In this document: positions 49,168-62,447 of the stretch, piece after piece
Layout of the letters: each line of letters begins with the position of its first letter
Numbering within the stretch: the stretch's first letter is position 1
Source of the DNA: Sitta carolinensis
Taxonomy: Eukaryota > Chordata > Aves > Passeriformes > Sittidae
DNA: 64,000 nucleotides
Direction of reading: 5' to 3'
NCBI GenBank assembly: GCA_032173965.1
Contig: CM063284.1
Coordinates: forward strand, 110,954,410 to 111,018,409
Made by a program: the position numbers and the translations under genes
Notes under the pieces: generated by a model
Database searches by the model: none
The model's input: only the letters and a program-made list of their open reading frames with translations
Told to the model about the DNA's origin: nothing

Positions 49168-52100
49168 CTCTTGAATATATATTTCAGTGCTTCTCCCTTG
49201 AACCTTCTTTTTAATTCTAAGCTGATGATTAGTCTATAAGATCCAGCTACAAAATGAAGCCTAAGATTGAGTATAGGAAATGATAAAGCTAGAGGCTGGT
49301 GGTGAGTTGACCTGGACCAGAGCAGCTGCTGTCACTTCCATGTGTTTCTTACTCCCTCCATATTGAACAGGGGAAAGCTGATGTGTGTTCTGCCTTAGCT
49401 CTGTGTATCCCCTAGTCTTTAGACTATATCTGAGGAGTCTGTGTCTGCTTTCAAAACCTGATATTCCATCCCACTCCGTGGAGTTTTTCCCTATGCCTTT
49501 TTCTGGCCAGCATAATACCAGCCAGTGAGACAGTTCCTATCCTCCCAAGTGTTGGTGGGGCCTTGCTATGTACTGTAAAAACCAGGAACTGTCCCAGATT
49601 TACTTTTCTAAATCTGAAAAAAAAAAGAAGGTGGTGACTTAGATCTCTTTTTGCTTCTGCTTCAGAGTGGGTGGAATTCAGAGTTCTAGAAAAACTGCAG
49701 TGCAGCCCAGAGACATAAATAAGGAGCAAACAGTTAGGACTGGAATGCCTTAAGGCATTATTATTGCCAAATTCCTCATAATGGGAAACCTTAGTCAGTG
49801 CTGGCTTTTCTTGCCTCACTATAAAACATGCATCATCACAGCATAATTTTGTTTATAAGGAAATAATAAAAAGAAATGTGTTAAATTATTCCAGTGCATG
49901 AAACTAAGCAGAAACTTGATCAACTCTAGTTATTTTTAAGCTAAGTGCTTTCTGTAAAATGCTTGTCAGGAAAAAAACCAAAACAAAACATAACACGAGT
50001 AGGTACAGAAGTGCATCAATAGCAAACTGCAGTCCAGTGTGCAAACTGCAGACATGCACCAAGCAGAATTGGTGGTTTTGCTGGATGTAGAAGTCAACAG
50101 ACACTGGCATTGACACTGCCAAGTTGTGTGATAGAAATTGAAATGCAGACATCAATGACTCTGAACTAAATTTTAAAGAAAAGGTTGCCTCAAATAATTG
50201 AAGGAAGATTATTTTCCCCAGATAGACCAAAGATAATTATTTTTTTTAAGTAAGTGAGATGTGGCAGCCTGCTGCTAAATACAAAGAATTCTAAATACAC
50301 AGTTTCATCTGGTCATCTTATTAGGTCTGCCACCTGCTGCTTGATATACTGGTTTGGCATTGCTTGTCATGCCAAAAAAAGGGCTTGCCAAATCTGTCAC
50401 ACTAGCTAAGTAAAATCACACAAACTGAGCTCTGTTACACCCTTTCTAAGTTGGAAGATAATTACTGTGTCTCAGAGTTACTGGGCAGGAAGGCAGTGAA
50501 GGTATTTATTAATAGGAGGAGGACAGGTAGGCTGCTGCAAAAATATAGGTGTCACACTGCAATTGGCTGGAGCTTTGAACCCAGCAGTGTTTATAAGTCA
50601 CTTGGATTATAGAAGTGATCATCTTCCTTTACAAGAGGTTGAGGGGGGACAGGAGAGGACGGAAGAAATGACACAAATTGGTTTACTGCTCTATAGGAAG
50701 AAAAATCTAAAGGCTTCCCAGAGGGAAAGCCTTCCTGAGAAAGGATTCATGCTCTTTCCTACAAAGTTGCTAAGTAGGACATGCTTGGATTTACTTTATA
50801 TGTAAATGACAAAAAAAAAGTTTGTTTGCTTTGTAAATGAGAGGGAGGGAAGAGAGTCTTATAAAAAATCTCTAAGACGTTTTTTGTGCCAGTAGATGAC
50901 TTGAAATCAGAGCAGTGGAGAGAAGCAGAAGCGCTGGGACAAATCCGTGTTTGGAATGGGAAGAGCAAAAGAGGTGGGAAGCACTTGGTATCAGCATCTC
51001 ATATCTTTTGGGACTGCCTTCCTTGTGAAGCACTCTGGGTTGGATGAAGTTTCTTGTAGTTTTGAAGCTGGAGACAGCACTTAACTCAGCTCTGTCTCTT
51101 GACTTCTTTGCTTTGGGTCTTGTCTTTGTGCCTTCCCCGTAGTGACACAGAGCCGAGCCCTGAGTAGATGTAAAGGAATTACTCAGGAACAGTGAGGCAG
51201 TGTAGGGCTGGGCTGTTAGTTACCAGCAAGTTGAGAAATCTGCCAAACTGTGAAGTAGATGGGGGTTTTTGTTTTGGTTTTTGTGATTCATACACAGCTC
51301 ATAAAAACAGTCGTTCTTTCCTTTGACATTGGAAGCTGTAAAATTAATGTTTCTGTTCATCTTTTCAACAGGAAAGCATATGTAAATAGTGATATACATG
51401 GTTTCCTGATTTACTCTCGGAGTTTGTCCATTTCTGTAATTTGTCAAGCTATTCTCTACTCAGTAAAGGTCTGGATAGCAGCCATATGGGGTTGCTTGAA
51501 TTCTTTCAGTTGCTAAAAATAAGTTGGTTTTGAAGTTTTTTTCTGTAACTGCTGAGGATATTTGCGTCAATAATCAGTGACTGTCAGCCTATATTACAAA
51601 TTGTTTTCATGCAACATCGCATTTCCAGTCTTTGGCAGGGGGAAGAAAACAGATCTGTGTAGTATGGAAGAAAGCATCCAGTACACAAAGAGACAGTAGC
51701 AGAGGACAGGGCTCAGTGCCCACAGGGGAAACACAGTTTCTGGAGACAAAGTTTTGAACTAGAAGACATTTGATTTAAATCACTTTTATTACATTCTGTC
51801 CTAACTTTTCCTCCTTGGTCCTTCAAGCTAACAACTATGGGTATTACTTTTCAAATTACGATTGTAGGATGTGCTTCTGGTTGCTGTTGTTCCTTGTTTA
51901 CTACAGATTCTCTGATGTATTTTCTTTTTCCATTTAGTTGCTTTGCTTTCTACTTGCATTCTCATATCCCTCTTTCACAATTCTTGTTTTGGCATTTTTT
52001 TTTGTTTGTTTGTTTTGATTTGGGGTATTTTTTGGTCACTATTCATTCAAATTAAATTCAATGCTTTATAGCATTTCAAGGGATATTATTATAGAAGCCC

Positions 52101-52775
52101 CTTCTGCATCAGTGTGTGTCAGTAGGTTCAGCAGTGTGGATGCAGGAATAGCTAATGTGCAGAGGGAGAAAAAAATATATGCTGAGAGGGAGCAAATGAA
52201 ATCCTCCTGAGACCAGGTAAGCCCTGGAGAGCATCAGTCCTGCTGAATCCACTGGACACCCAATGATCCCATAAACTCTGAACTGTAAAAGTTTGCCAAA
52301 CCTGCCCAAGGCCTCCGCTAGCACTCATTAGTATCAGTCAGGATATGTAACCCAACAGCATCTGAAAGAGTGGCAAATGTAGGCTACAGAGCCACCTACA
52401 CAGCTGGTGAAGGAAGGGAAGGGACCCCTGAGGGACTCTCTGGAAGTCAGTGGCCCACTGGTCTGACCCCACCACCTGGGTTTCACTTCCTGACTGTAGC
52501 TGGATGTAGTGGGATGAAACAAGGGGCTGTGGGATGGGGAGAACTGAATGCATTATGTGAACAGTCATTGGCTATTAATAAAACCTGCTGAATTCCAATA
52601 ATAACAGCTAAACTCAATAGCATTTTATGATAAACATTGGTCTGTTTCCCCCCAGTGTAATTCTTTCATCAGGGAAATGGATAGTCTAATATAGGGAACT
52701 TGCAGCTATGGGTAACTTACACACAGCTGCAAATATTTGCATTACAATATACAGCAAATCATAAATTTCTGCCTT
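49168..52775. other. non-coding stretch, probable intron
   Basis: No recognised gene. A donor-like GACCAG then GTAAGCCC occurs near 52215 without a clear acceptor. The 122-codon and 108-codon minus frames (49451-49819, 49904-50230) have no recognisable pattern. Confidence 0.5.
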
Positions 52776-52800
52776 AAAAAAAAAAAAAAAAAAAAAAAAA
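52776..52800. repeat. poly-A, 25 bases
   Basis: Uninterrupted run of 25 A. Confidence 0.95.
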
Positions 52801-53343
52801 GCAAAATTGTATTTATCTGTTTTGCTACATAGGATTTTCTGAAACTACTCTTTAAATTGCTCTTAATTTTTTTCTGTATCTTAAGGTCTTTTACATTTTT
52901 CTGATCCTCTACATCTTCATCCTCTTGTATTTTACCCCTTTTTCCTATGTTTTCCAATGTGGAAGAAGAAAATTCTTTAGGGGTATTGATAGATGACTTT
53001 TTAGGAGATGGGAACCTACTTAAAAATCAGTTCAGCCTCTGTGTGTTGCAGAGCTTTGAGGAATGGAATTGTGCCTGCTGGCTTTTGTAGAGTGGTGGTG
53101 TGATGCCAGTGTCTGCAGCTGAGAGCTGTGCATGGCCTGCCATGAAGTAAAAGGAGGCGACATCCTTTTCTCCTTGTCTTCATTGCACATCTTTATCCCT
53201 CCCCCCTTTCAAAGGCTCTCCATCCTTGCCTTCCTCACACCCACTGACTAGGACCTCTACTGCATTCCTTTGTCCACCTAAATTAAATTCCACCCTAATG
53301 ATCCGGTGTTTCCTACCACTCCCTTGCCTGGGTGCTGCTGCAG
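52801..53343. other. non-coding stretch, nothing recognised
   Basis: AT-rich at first, becoming GC-richer toward the exon candidate at 53344. It ends in a pyrimidine-rich acceptor-like tract. Confidence 0.5.
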
Positions 53344-53482
53344 CATCCCAAGCCAGAAGGACGGGTTGAGGTGTTGGCATGGCTCACGGAGCAGGTGGAG
53401 ACCTGGCAGTGCTGCAGCACCCAGCAGCAAGTGCCAATTATCTCATCTGGCCACAGTGATTGCACTGCTCCCTGCAGCTCAG
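53344..53482 (+). CDS. candidate internal exon, unidentified
   Basis: A pyrimidine-rich tract (TTTCCTACCACTCCCTTGCC, then GCTGCTGCAG) ends at 53343, and a strong donor (GCTCAG then GTAAGTACC) begins at 53483. The 139-base segment is open in two frames. The phase-0 frame starts HPKPEGRVEVLAWLTEQVE and ends in a Cys/Ser-rich part, leaving one base of the next codon. Phase 0 fits the donor at 39096, and the remainder fits the exon candidate at 55337. The product is not recognised, and the CAG- and GC-rich composition makes open frames likely by chance. It may be an untranslated or non-coding exon. Confidence 0.25.
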
Positions 53483-55336
53483 GTAAGTACCTGCTTGCAG
53501 GCAAAAAGGCAGGAGCTGAGTCTGAGATGTACCTCTTTGGCTTGATGTGTGCAAGCATCAGCAGAATCAGAATCCAAGTTTTAGGAAACTGCTATGAGTT
53601 TTTTTTTGTTTGAGACAATATGAATGAAGTTCAGCATGTTGGTGTTACTCAAACCCCTTTCAAACTGAGGTCTAAATATTGAAGAATTAAGTAGTTACCT
53701 CTGTCTTTGATATGCCATAAGTATCACTCTCTTCAGAAAGTAAAATATGGAAAACATTCCATGAGTAAATTAAGTGCCTTATTTCTAATGGGATCACTAT
53801 GTCTCTCCGCTGCTGCTGCCTGTGTAGATGTTCTGGTCAGTACCTCTTGGTGAGAGATGTCTTCTTCTAACCATTGCCTAGACCTGTAAGGATGGGACAC
53901 TCTTGTTGGAGTAGTGCTGCCAGATCCCAGCTTAACTTCAGAGGGGCACTACTTGGGCAAAAGCCAATATACCATGACAGATTTGCTGTTCCTTTGCCAA
54001 TAGGATGCCTGAGGTTTGTCAGCTGTGCTGGAATCACTTTCTACATTAAACAAATGGAGGAAAAAGAGTACATTGAAAAGCAAGATTAAGAAGCATGGAG
54101 AAATTCAAAGAAATGAAACAATAACATGTCTAATAGCTAATTCCCATTCTAGTTTGACTTTAAGGTAGCTTCAGCTTTCCAGCTTGCTAGCAGCCTTCCT
54201 AAGTTCTCCGCCAGGATGAGTCACAGGTTCTGGAGCTAGGATCCTTTAGACAAGCCATCTTTGAAGGTCTGTTTACCTTTTCCAGATGATAGTGAATTAT
54301 AGTGAGAAATTCCTAATGTTTTCTTCCTCTTAAAATGGGGGGTTTGACGAATATAAATTCACCTCTGGGAGCCTCTTACATCCCTTGGTCCCTGATGCAG
54401 TCCAAGTACCCCTGGGATCCCATTTGGTGTAGTTTTGTGCTGTTATGCAGAGATAGATGTCTTTGGAAAACTCCTCCCTTATGGGCTGACTCAACTAGTT
54501 GACTAGGAATGCAAATCAAGCAATAACCAGAGTCCTGGTCTGACTGTGAACCATTATTTACCTGCTAGGAATGATATTCCCTGCTGACTGAGGAGTTGAG
54601 TTAAGAAACTTAGCCACGTAACCAGAGTATGTAATTCAGGGCACAAACTGAAACCCATATATGGTTGCTCCATCTTATATTTCTGTAGTCTGTAATGCAC
54701 CACTCGAGAGAATGGATGCAAGGACAAATTTAGCATTCATAGGCAATTCCCTCCAGGAACACAGAAGGGAACAGGTCTTAATGTGGCTGCTACAAGGGGG
54801 CAGCACCATGATTTCATTGTTAAGTGAGACACTTCAAAGGACTGCCAGCGTTTTTGTGCTATATTGGCAAAAACACAGGCTTTCCTGGATTACAGTCACT
54901 GTGCTTCTCAATGGCAGATTTTTTTCCCCTCTGGAAAGCTGTTCAGGCAAGTGCAGCAAGGCTCCTGTTGCATGACACAACAGTCATAACTGATTGCCTG
55001 TGCTCAGAAGAAGCCTGGTTGGATGAAGAAAGGCCAGTGTGCCTGGAAGCCATGAATAAACTCTAAATGCAGCACTCATAATGGAGCTCATAGACCTGCT
55101 ACTATATCGGGGCAGGGGGAGGCATCTGATTGTTGTGCAGATGTGTTGGACACTGAGCCATTGTGAACACAGATGAATTAGGGCATTGTAATGAAGGATT
55201 TCTACTCATTTCAATTTTCAGTGTACGACTATTGCATCACTGCTCAACCAATGCAGACAAAGACCATCCAGTGAATCTTTTTTTTTTAATCCCTCCTATT
55301 TGTAGTTGGACTAAAGGTTTCATGTTTTCTTTTCAG
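53483..55336. other. non-coding stretch between exon candidates
   Basis: Unique sequence. Overlapping plus frames of 104 and 80 codons (54661-55066) are unrecognised. Confidence 0.5.
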
Positions 55337-55398
55337 TGCCAAATTGCTGCAAGGAACAATTCAAGCCGGCAACCAGGGAAAGTGTTTGGATGCTCAAA
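55337..55398 (+). CDS. candidate 62-base internal exon, unidentified
   Basis: A classical acceptor (TTTCATGTTTTCTTTTCAG) precedes position 55337, and a good donor (CTCAAA then GTAAGTATG) follows at 55399. All three frames are open over its 62 bases, so the coding frame cannot be read from this exon alone. Joined to 53344-53482 it would read PNCCKEQFKPATRESVW and end in phase 0; another frame reads AKLLQGTIQAGNQGKCLDAQ. Of the internal exon candidates this has the best pair of splice signals. It may equally be part of a 5' untranslated region. Confidence 0.35.
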
Positions 55399-58300
55399 GT
55401 AAGTATGTTTGTGCATTTGTGTTTTTTTACCCAAAAACTTGTGTTTGTGTAAGACAGTAGCTAGATAAGTTTGGTATCAATAATGAGTGATATTGCTTTC
55501 CATCATCTTTGACTATGTAATGGTCATGAAACAAAACTGATGAAAGCTAAACGAGAGGCCAAAGGCTTAATAAATAATTTTATAATAAATATAATAAGTA
55601 GTTTGAGGCTTTTTTACTGGAGTAAGATGGAAATGGTGGCAGAAAGGAATTAAAAATGAAAAAAAAACAAACTAGAGGTGGACAGTGAATCTGACTTCTC
55701 CCTTCTGCTTGGGAGATTTGAGAAATTGTATCCTTCCTTGCTTTTCTTTTGTTAAATGTTAGCTCTTCTGTGCTTTATTAGTGCTGCTGTCATAACGTTA
55801 GGTGGAAAAAGAGCAGATTACATGAAGCACAAGTTTGGAGTTAGTAGTTAATGCCGCATAGAATTCATAAGGTGCTGTCTCTTTTTTAATCTCCAACTAT
55901 GGAAGTTTAACTTCAACCATCCAGCCTCAAGCTTGGCATCTGTGCAATCTGTTCAGGAAGATTTCAGGAAGTCACCTGGGGAAAGTAGAAGGACCAGTGA
56001 TACCAGACAGGAGGCCCACAAGGTGGCAATGTTTAGAAAGCCTTCAGAAGGGATCCCTGAACAGTTCCCTGCTTCCTGCAGTTGCCATCACTTGCTGTCC
56101 TTGTACCATTTCTGCTGCATCGGTGCTGTTAAACAAAAAATGCCAATGTTGCCAAAATGGGGTGTAGGATACCTGGTACTAAAGCTCTTGTTTGGACGGG
56201 TTCACCACTGGCAGTGTTCACCATACTCTGCTGGATACCATTCCTGCTTTTTCCCTTGGAAGGAATGTGCTGCAGCATTACTGGTTTGCAATCATGTGGG
56301 CTTTCTTTATGCATAGCTAGTAATAAACATGCAGGGCACTGAAATGATGCTTAGGTTGTGTAATGAAGAACTTTTATTTTCAAAACATACTGCTGCATTT
56401 TTGCTAATGCTTGCAAAGCCCTTACAGTGTGTAAATAAAAGCTAACTTTGGATGTAGGAGGCAGCTCGGTTTGCAGTGATATTTTGTGCTTCACAGCTAA
56501 AAGTGAAAAGACTTGCTTTACTGTGAAATTGAGGGTTGCTTCAGGTTATGTAATGCCCTGAAAAAAAATCTAAGAAAAAAACCAGAAAACTTGAATATGT
56601 TTGCCGAAAGATTTCTCTAGATACCTGATAGGTGTGAGAAATGATTCAGGATAAGTGCTATGGTAAATACAAGAATTGCCACCAGCAATTGCTCACCAGC
56701 ACAGACATAGGTGAGTAGGAGAGGACAGTTAAACAAGGAGCCACACAGTCCAGATTCATCAGATTGCAAGACTAACTTCACCAGCACTTAGCAGATATGT
56801 GGGGCTCAAGTGTACTTGGAGATTCTCAGGACAATCAGCCTACAATTTAGTCAAAAGAACCTCATATGCCTCAAGCATGAAACAATAAATCTAGACTACA
56901 GGAGGCACTCAGAGCAAGAACTAGGAAAATGTAGTGTTCTCCCTGTGGATGCAACACTTCCTAGGAAGGTGTTGCAGGTGGAAGTGCAGCAGGACAATGC
57001 CCTGTGCTGAGTCACAGAGGCTTTCTTCTGTTGCTGTCCACTCTGTCATGGAGCAGAGGCTGCTCCTTAAAGTCAAGCCTCGTCACTGCGGTTATACTGG
57101 CACTGTCACAAGCACTTGGAAACAACAGGAAATCTAAAGACAACTGTGAGCACAGAGATAGGTCACAACCATCAAGTGGACATTTATAAAAGCAGACTGC
57201 ATCCTACCTGTCTAACAGAAACTTATCTGACATGTGCAGATTTCCTGCAATGTGTAGCCCTTTCTGTGAAGCAAGGAAACATGCAGTTTTCCAGTGTATT
57301 CCAAATAGATTGCTGCTCCCTGTTTAGCCATGCCTTTTCAAATCCTTTAGTCCTTATGGCCTATTATATATCCAAATGAAGATCTAGTTATCAGCCTTCT
57401 AATACCAGAGATTCATTATATTGCTGCAGAATTAGCTGAGCTATTATAATTCCAAATCCATGTCACATGCTATTATATAGTAGTCTTTGCTCAGGAAACC
57501 TTCTGGTCAGGTTTCAGTTGCTTGAGCCTGACAAATGTGTGTATTTTTTCATGGAGTTAAGTTATATGGACTAAACCATGAGGGATGGATATTGGAATAT
57601 TCAAGAAATTTTACAGTTCTTCTATTAGGTGCTCTCATGTGCGACATGCAGATAAGGGGCCTTTTGGCAGTAGCAATTCCTTGATTGATGCACTATCACC
57701 AAAGCAATTACAATATATCCTAACATTAGAAAGCAAAGCTGGTTTCTACTGGAACATTAGCTCAGAAATTACTTGTTAGATTCCAGTCATTTTGAGATAG
57801 GGGAAGAGAAAGAAAATACATTAAAAGTGTGTGCGTATATTTACATGTATATATACACGAGTACATAAAATATGTTTGTATGATGGAATTACTAATTCAT
57901 GAATTGTTCAGGGGAGATCTGAAGGAAGGCCTGTATGAGGCTTTTTTCTTCTCTGCAGACATAAATATTCTCTGATTGTTCATGATAAAAGTACATGTAC
58001 TTACCCAAACCAGGCAGACTAAATAATTGTTTCCTCTCACTCCTTTCTCCTTACCTCCCAGCACCAGCACTGGTGCAGAATAAACACTATTTCTAGATGA
58101 GGGCACTTTGTTTACCACTCAGTTCCCTGCTACTTGTTTTCCCCAATTGGTTTCCGCCCTGTGCACCAAAGAAGACCTGACTTTCCTAAGGGATGCCTTG
58201 TAACTTCTGTCAAAAGACTGAAGAAATGTGAAATAGGTGAACTTCTGGGCCAAGCATAGTACTTTTAAAGTATGTCCATTCAGTGGAAACACCTTAAAGT

Positions 58301-59691
58301 CCCCCAAAATGCAGCAGAGGACATCTGTTGAGGAGTCAGTCCTGTACAGAGCACAGATGCTTTATAGAGCGAACATGAGAAAATCAGAGCCCTAAAGCCT
58401 GAACCTGAGGGAGCAAAGTTAACCAAATGGAATGTTTGTTTATGGCTGTGCACTCACCAGCCCAATTCCCTTCTTAACTTAGGAATTGGGTAGCTTGGAT
58501 AGCCTTTTATGGTGCTGTCTGAAGATATTCTGAACTTTGGGGTGATATTTATTTTTCCAGTACCCGATACCAAAAATTATCCCACAGGAGCTCAGCAAAG
58601 CAGCTGATGATTCATCAGGAATGCAACTTTGCCTTTCAAAAAGATAACGTGTGGTTTTGTTCAGAGCTAATGAGATCCTTTCCAACACAGAAGCTGTCAA
58701 CAGCACTGACATACATTTACAGTTACAAAAACACATAGCCTTGTGGTTCGGGTTTTTATTAAATAGAAACCTCATTTTCTGCTGTAATGAAGAAAAGGCA
58801 CTGTTTTCTTGTCACTAGTACCTTTTGTACTCAAAGTATTAGAAGCCTTTTATTATTTTTATTACTATTTTATACACAGTGTGGCTGTTCAGAGGTTACA
58901 AAATGGTGCCACTTAATGCCAGTACTGCTGAAGCCATGATAATATAAAATAATATATATAAAAGAAAAGATACCCTTGTTTCTACTAATCTTTTATTGCC
59001 TTCTGCACCTTGCCTATCCATGGTGCTTCATTTAGAAGCTGGAAAATGTTCATTAAAGGATGATTCAAGTAATGATTTGAGTTTTGCCTCCAGCAGAAGA
59101 AGAAATCATAAAATTTAAGACCTTGAAAAATATTAATCCTTGTCAGATATACCATGTATTTATAGTGTGTGTAGATGCTATAAAAATAACTGTGTAATTT
59201 TTCAAAGCAGTTTCTAGATTTTATAAATATAATCTTGCATGTTCCCTGTGCTGTGGTATGGTAAAGAGCTTTCCTGGGCTCTCTTCCCATGCTGCTGCTG
59301 AAGCCTGCATCTGCACAGCAGGCATTGGGATACTGAGCTGTGGTGCTCAGGGCCTCCAGCAGCAGAGTAAAATCCAGAAGTGGACAGGCTCCAAGTATCA
59401 GCATTTTTTAATATTTCTCTGCAATCACCGGAGCCGGAAACTTTGGTTTTCATTAGCTGACTGCTTGGATTCTTACACAGTTCAGTTGCTCCATGATCTG
59501 CAGCTTGCAGAAAATCACCCTATGTACTGAGTCAGAGTAAAGTGGGAGTCACTGGCAATACACAGCACACTAATGAGGTCAGGTGGAAGCAACATATAAG
59601 CTGTTCTTACAGTAAAATTGTTCCTTATAATAAAGGCTTCTTCAACCTCTTGGAGACCTGTTTAGCAGTAGGTCAAGTATGAGAAGGCCAC
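55399..59691. other. non-coding stretch, probable intron
   Basis: AT-rich unique sequence. The 139-codon minus frame at 58985-59404 and the 127-codon plus frame at 55933-56316 overlap other frames and resemble nothing known. A donor-like minus site near 58010 (GTTTGG then GTAAGTAC) lacks support. Confidence 0.5.
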
Positions 59692-60060
59692 TGTTGTGGA
59701 CAGTTACAATACAAGGTGGCAGAATTAGAGGTTTTCAGGTCTTGGGATCTAGTAATTTGTTGCACTGAAATCCAAATGTTGTAGTCATGTGTAGCATCTT
59801 GCATGTCTGTTCCTACCTGAGCCTGGAGCAGAGACAGGAACAGGCATTTGGTGGGAGGTGCAAAGGGGCACAGGGGTAAAGTCAATGATAGCTGGTTGAA
59901 CCTTAAAAGCCTCAGCTGGAGATCTGCCACCAAAGTGTGCACAGCTTCCACCTGTGTTAAGAATCCTCTCTGAGTCAGCAGACAGGCCAGGTTCATATCG
60001 TGGGTACCATTTACTGTGGGGGGGAGCACCGGTTTTAAATCTCCCAGTACCCATTCCTCA
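59692..60060 (-). mobile_element. possible LTR-like retroelement remnant
   Basis: The segment begins TGTTGTGGACAGTTAC on the plus strand. At 59999-60018 it contains CGTGGGTACCATTTACTGTG, which on the minus strand reads TGGTACCCACG and is faintly like the border between an LTR and a primer-binding site. Two minus frames (118 and 89 codons) overlap here. Composition differs from both flanks. I do not recognise a named family, so this is a suspicion only. Confidence 0.2.
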
Positions 60061-61991
60061 TAGCAGGAAACAGTGCCCCCATCTTCAGGTTCATGCAGTG
60101 GCTTCCATTAGAACTTCATCCTCTTACAAAAGGGTCTGGATTTGGCACACTGCTAATGACCTGAGCGGGATGTGTGGGATAAATGCTTTCTGAACAGCAT
60201 TGCAGGAAACTATCCTTACATCATGTTGTAGGTTTTTAAACAAATATGTAATTCTTGTCTTGTGTCTGTATAAAAGAACAATATTGACTATGCCCAAGTA
60301 TTTTCAGGCTTGATCTGATTTCATAGCTAGGATCATTTTTATGTAATGTAAGAGGCTTCACATAATCACTCTTTTAAATCTACAGCTTATGTTTGACAAG
60401 TGGGTCATTGGTTAATGGAAGCAAGTAAATCCAGCTGTTTATCCTTTCAGTAAGACCATGTACTTTCTGTATGCTCTTGTCTGCTCAGAATGGAGATGTG
60501 TACATTTTTAATGGCCCTCCCTCTATTTCAGAGTAGGGGTGTGAGCTTTATAATATGTTTCATTTCTTCCCTACGTTCAAATAAAATAAAGTCACAGTAT
60601 TACTGCTGCTGGTATCTCACCTGATCTGCAAATTTGTGGCAGCAGTTTGTGGTACTATTAATTTAATTACTATGTGTGATTTTAAAAAAAGGTTTTAATT
60701 TGATTTCATGAGGAAAATTTACTGTTGTACATTGCTTAAAAATTTTTGTGCTCCTTTATTTCTCCTTCCCAAGCTCCCAGTGTTTCTGTGTGTTACTCTC
60801 AACATATGCACCTTCCACTAGAGCAGACCAGCAGTAGCTTTCTCCCAGATAGCTTTTTACCGGTTTTTTTGGGGTAACGTGAAATTTCAGGGTTTCAGAA
60901 ATTGCCATGTAAGCCTTCTGTAGGGTCCTAGTGTCTAAATAAAGCACTTGCAGCCCTAGGTTAATAAAGTGCTAAAAGTATTAATGGAAACTTGGTCTAA
61001 TATGTCAAGCTCCAAAAGTCCTCTTAGGGAATATCTGTCAGCAACATAATTTTCGTGACACAGTTTTCAAGTATTCTAATTTTTTTTTTCAATTCAGACT
61101 ACTAATATAAATGTAATATGATTAAAGCTGTCTATGAAAATTATTTTTCCTCTTCATGTGAAAGCTATTTTATTAATAAAGACTTAGCATAAACACTAAG
61201 ATGATAATGAGCATTAACTTGCCAGGGGAAAGAGTCTGTTTTCCATCAATAACTGAGAAAACTAAAACTTTCAGATTAGTAAGGGTATTGTGTTAAGTAG
61301 CAATTAAATTATACTCAAAGAACACTTTCTTGCTCCCAAATGCTTTAGTACTTGCAAATAGAAACTATTACTTTAGAAGTGTGCTGGAGGTCTAAATTCT
61401 TAACAGCAAGTTAAAAAGCATGTGGGTAAGTAATTCTCAGAAAGTAAAGAGCAGAATTCCTCGGATGCTTGCATTTGGCCAGGAAGGAGCCTGAAATAGC
61501 TGAAAGCAAGTCTATTTGTCTATGGGAAGACAAACTTCTGTGTTAAAATGTTGTGTGTAATACATATATTTGCTCTAGCCGAAAGAGGAGGCACTCCCTG
61601 GTTTCTCTGTGAGCTAGAGATCACAAATAAATTCTTGGCAACCTAGTTTTTCAGAGGCGCTGAGGTGCCTCAGGGATTTCGGCTCTTTGGTGTGTTAATG
61701 GTAGCAATGTGTCACACGAGGCGTGTGAATCCTGGCTGTGATGCAGCCTTTAAATACAGGTGTCACTTTCTTGGGGTGGCTGCGTGTGAAGGTGCATGCA
61801 GCTCAGCAGGCAGTACTGCAGCCCATTCCTCTCACCAGGCATGAAATGAGGCGTAATTAGCTAATGACAGTGTGTCAGCTGGACAATAAGTATGCTGGGG
61901 ACTGGTCTGAGGGAAGGAAACCAATTTGACCGAGGTTCTCCACAGGTGTCTGGGGAAGGGAAGTGGAAACTGCCCAAGCCTACAAAGGATT
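60061..61991. other. non-coding stretch, nothing recognised
   Basis: AT-rich unique sequence. A minus-strand donor-like GATCAG then GTGAGATAC occurs near 60622 without a clear exon. Confidence 0.5.
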
Positions 61992-62447
61992 ATGCCTGAC
62001 AAAGGAAGAGTGGGAAAGAATGTGAAAAAGAACAATGGAGAAACCTCAGGTGTGGAAGAAATCCTGAGACAGAAAGCAGGAGGCACTCATTTAATTGTAG
62101 CACTGGAAAAGATTTACTTAGCTGCAGAGCTGGAAGTACTGAAAAGATTGGAAAGCCACTCATGGAAGAAAGGATGGAGATGCACTATAGTGGTGATGAG
62201 GATGACGCTTGCACAGCCAGTAAGTGTTTTGAGGAAGCTGGTCATAACAGCGGGGCCCGTTTCTGCTTGTAAAATGAGGAAAGCTGACAGAAATCAGTTT
62301 TTGCAAAATGCTATGAATGTCCCAGATAAAAAACAGTTGTCAGGAGAAAGGGGAAGGTTGCATACAAACAGAAAAGCACACCACTTTCTGTGTAACTTCT
62401 TGGCATTTGATAATTTCATGGGCAACAAGGAGATACCTTGGCTCTGA
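61992..62447 (+). CDS. 151-codon basic open frame, unidentified
   Basis: From the ATG at 61992 the frame stays open for 151 codons, long for this AT-rich region, and it is not produced by a repeat. The product is rich in Lys, Arg and Glu, with a helical-looking middle (IYLAAELEVLKRLES) and a short hydrophobic part, but no domain that I recognise. A donor-like CAGCCA then GTAAGTGTT at 62220 and an acceptor-like TTCTCCACAG ending at 61945 would instead define a 274-base exon (61946-62219). It could be a non-coding exon, a pseudogene or chance. Nothing shows expression. Confidence 0.2.
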   Translation: MPDKGRVGKNVKKNNGETSGVEEILRQKAGGTHLIVALEKIYLAAELEVLKRLESHSWKKGWRCTIVVMRMTLAQPVSVLRKLVITAGPVSACKMRKADRNQFLQNAMNVPDKKQLSGERGRLHTNRKAHHFLCNFLAFDNFMGNKEIPWL

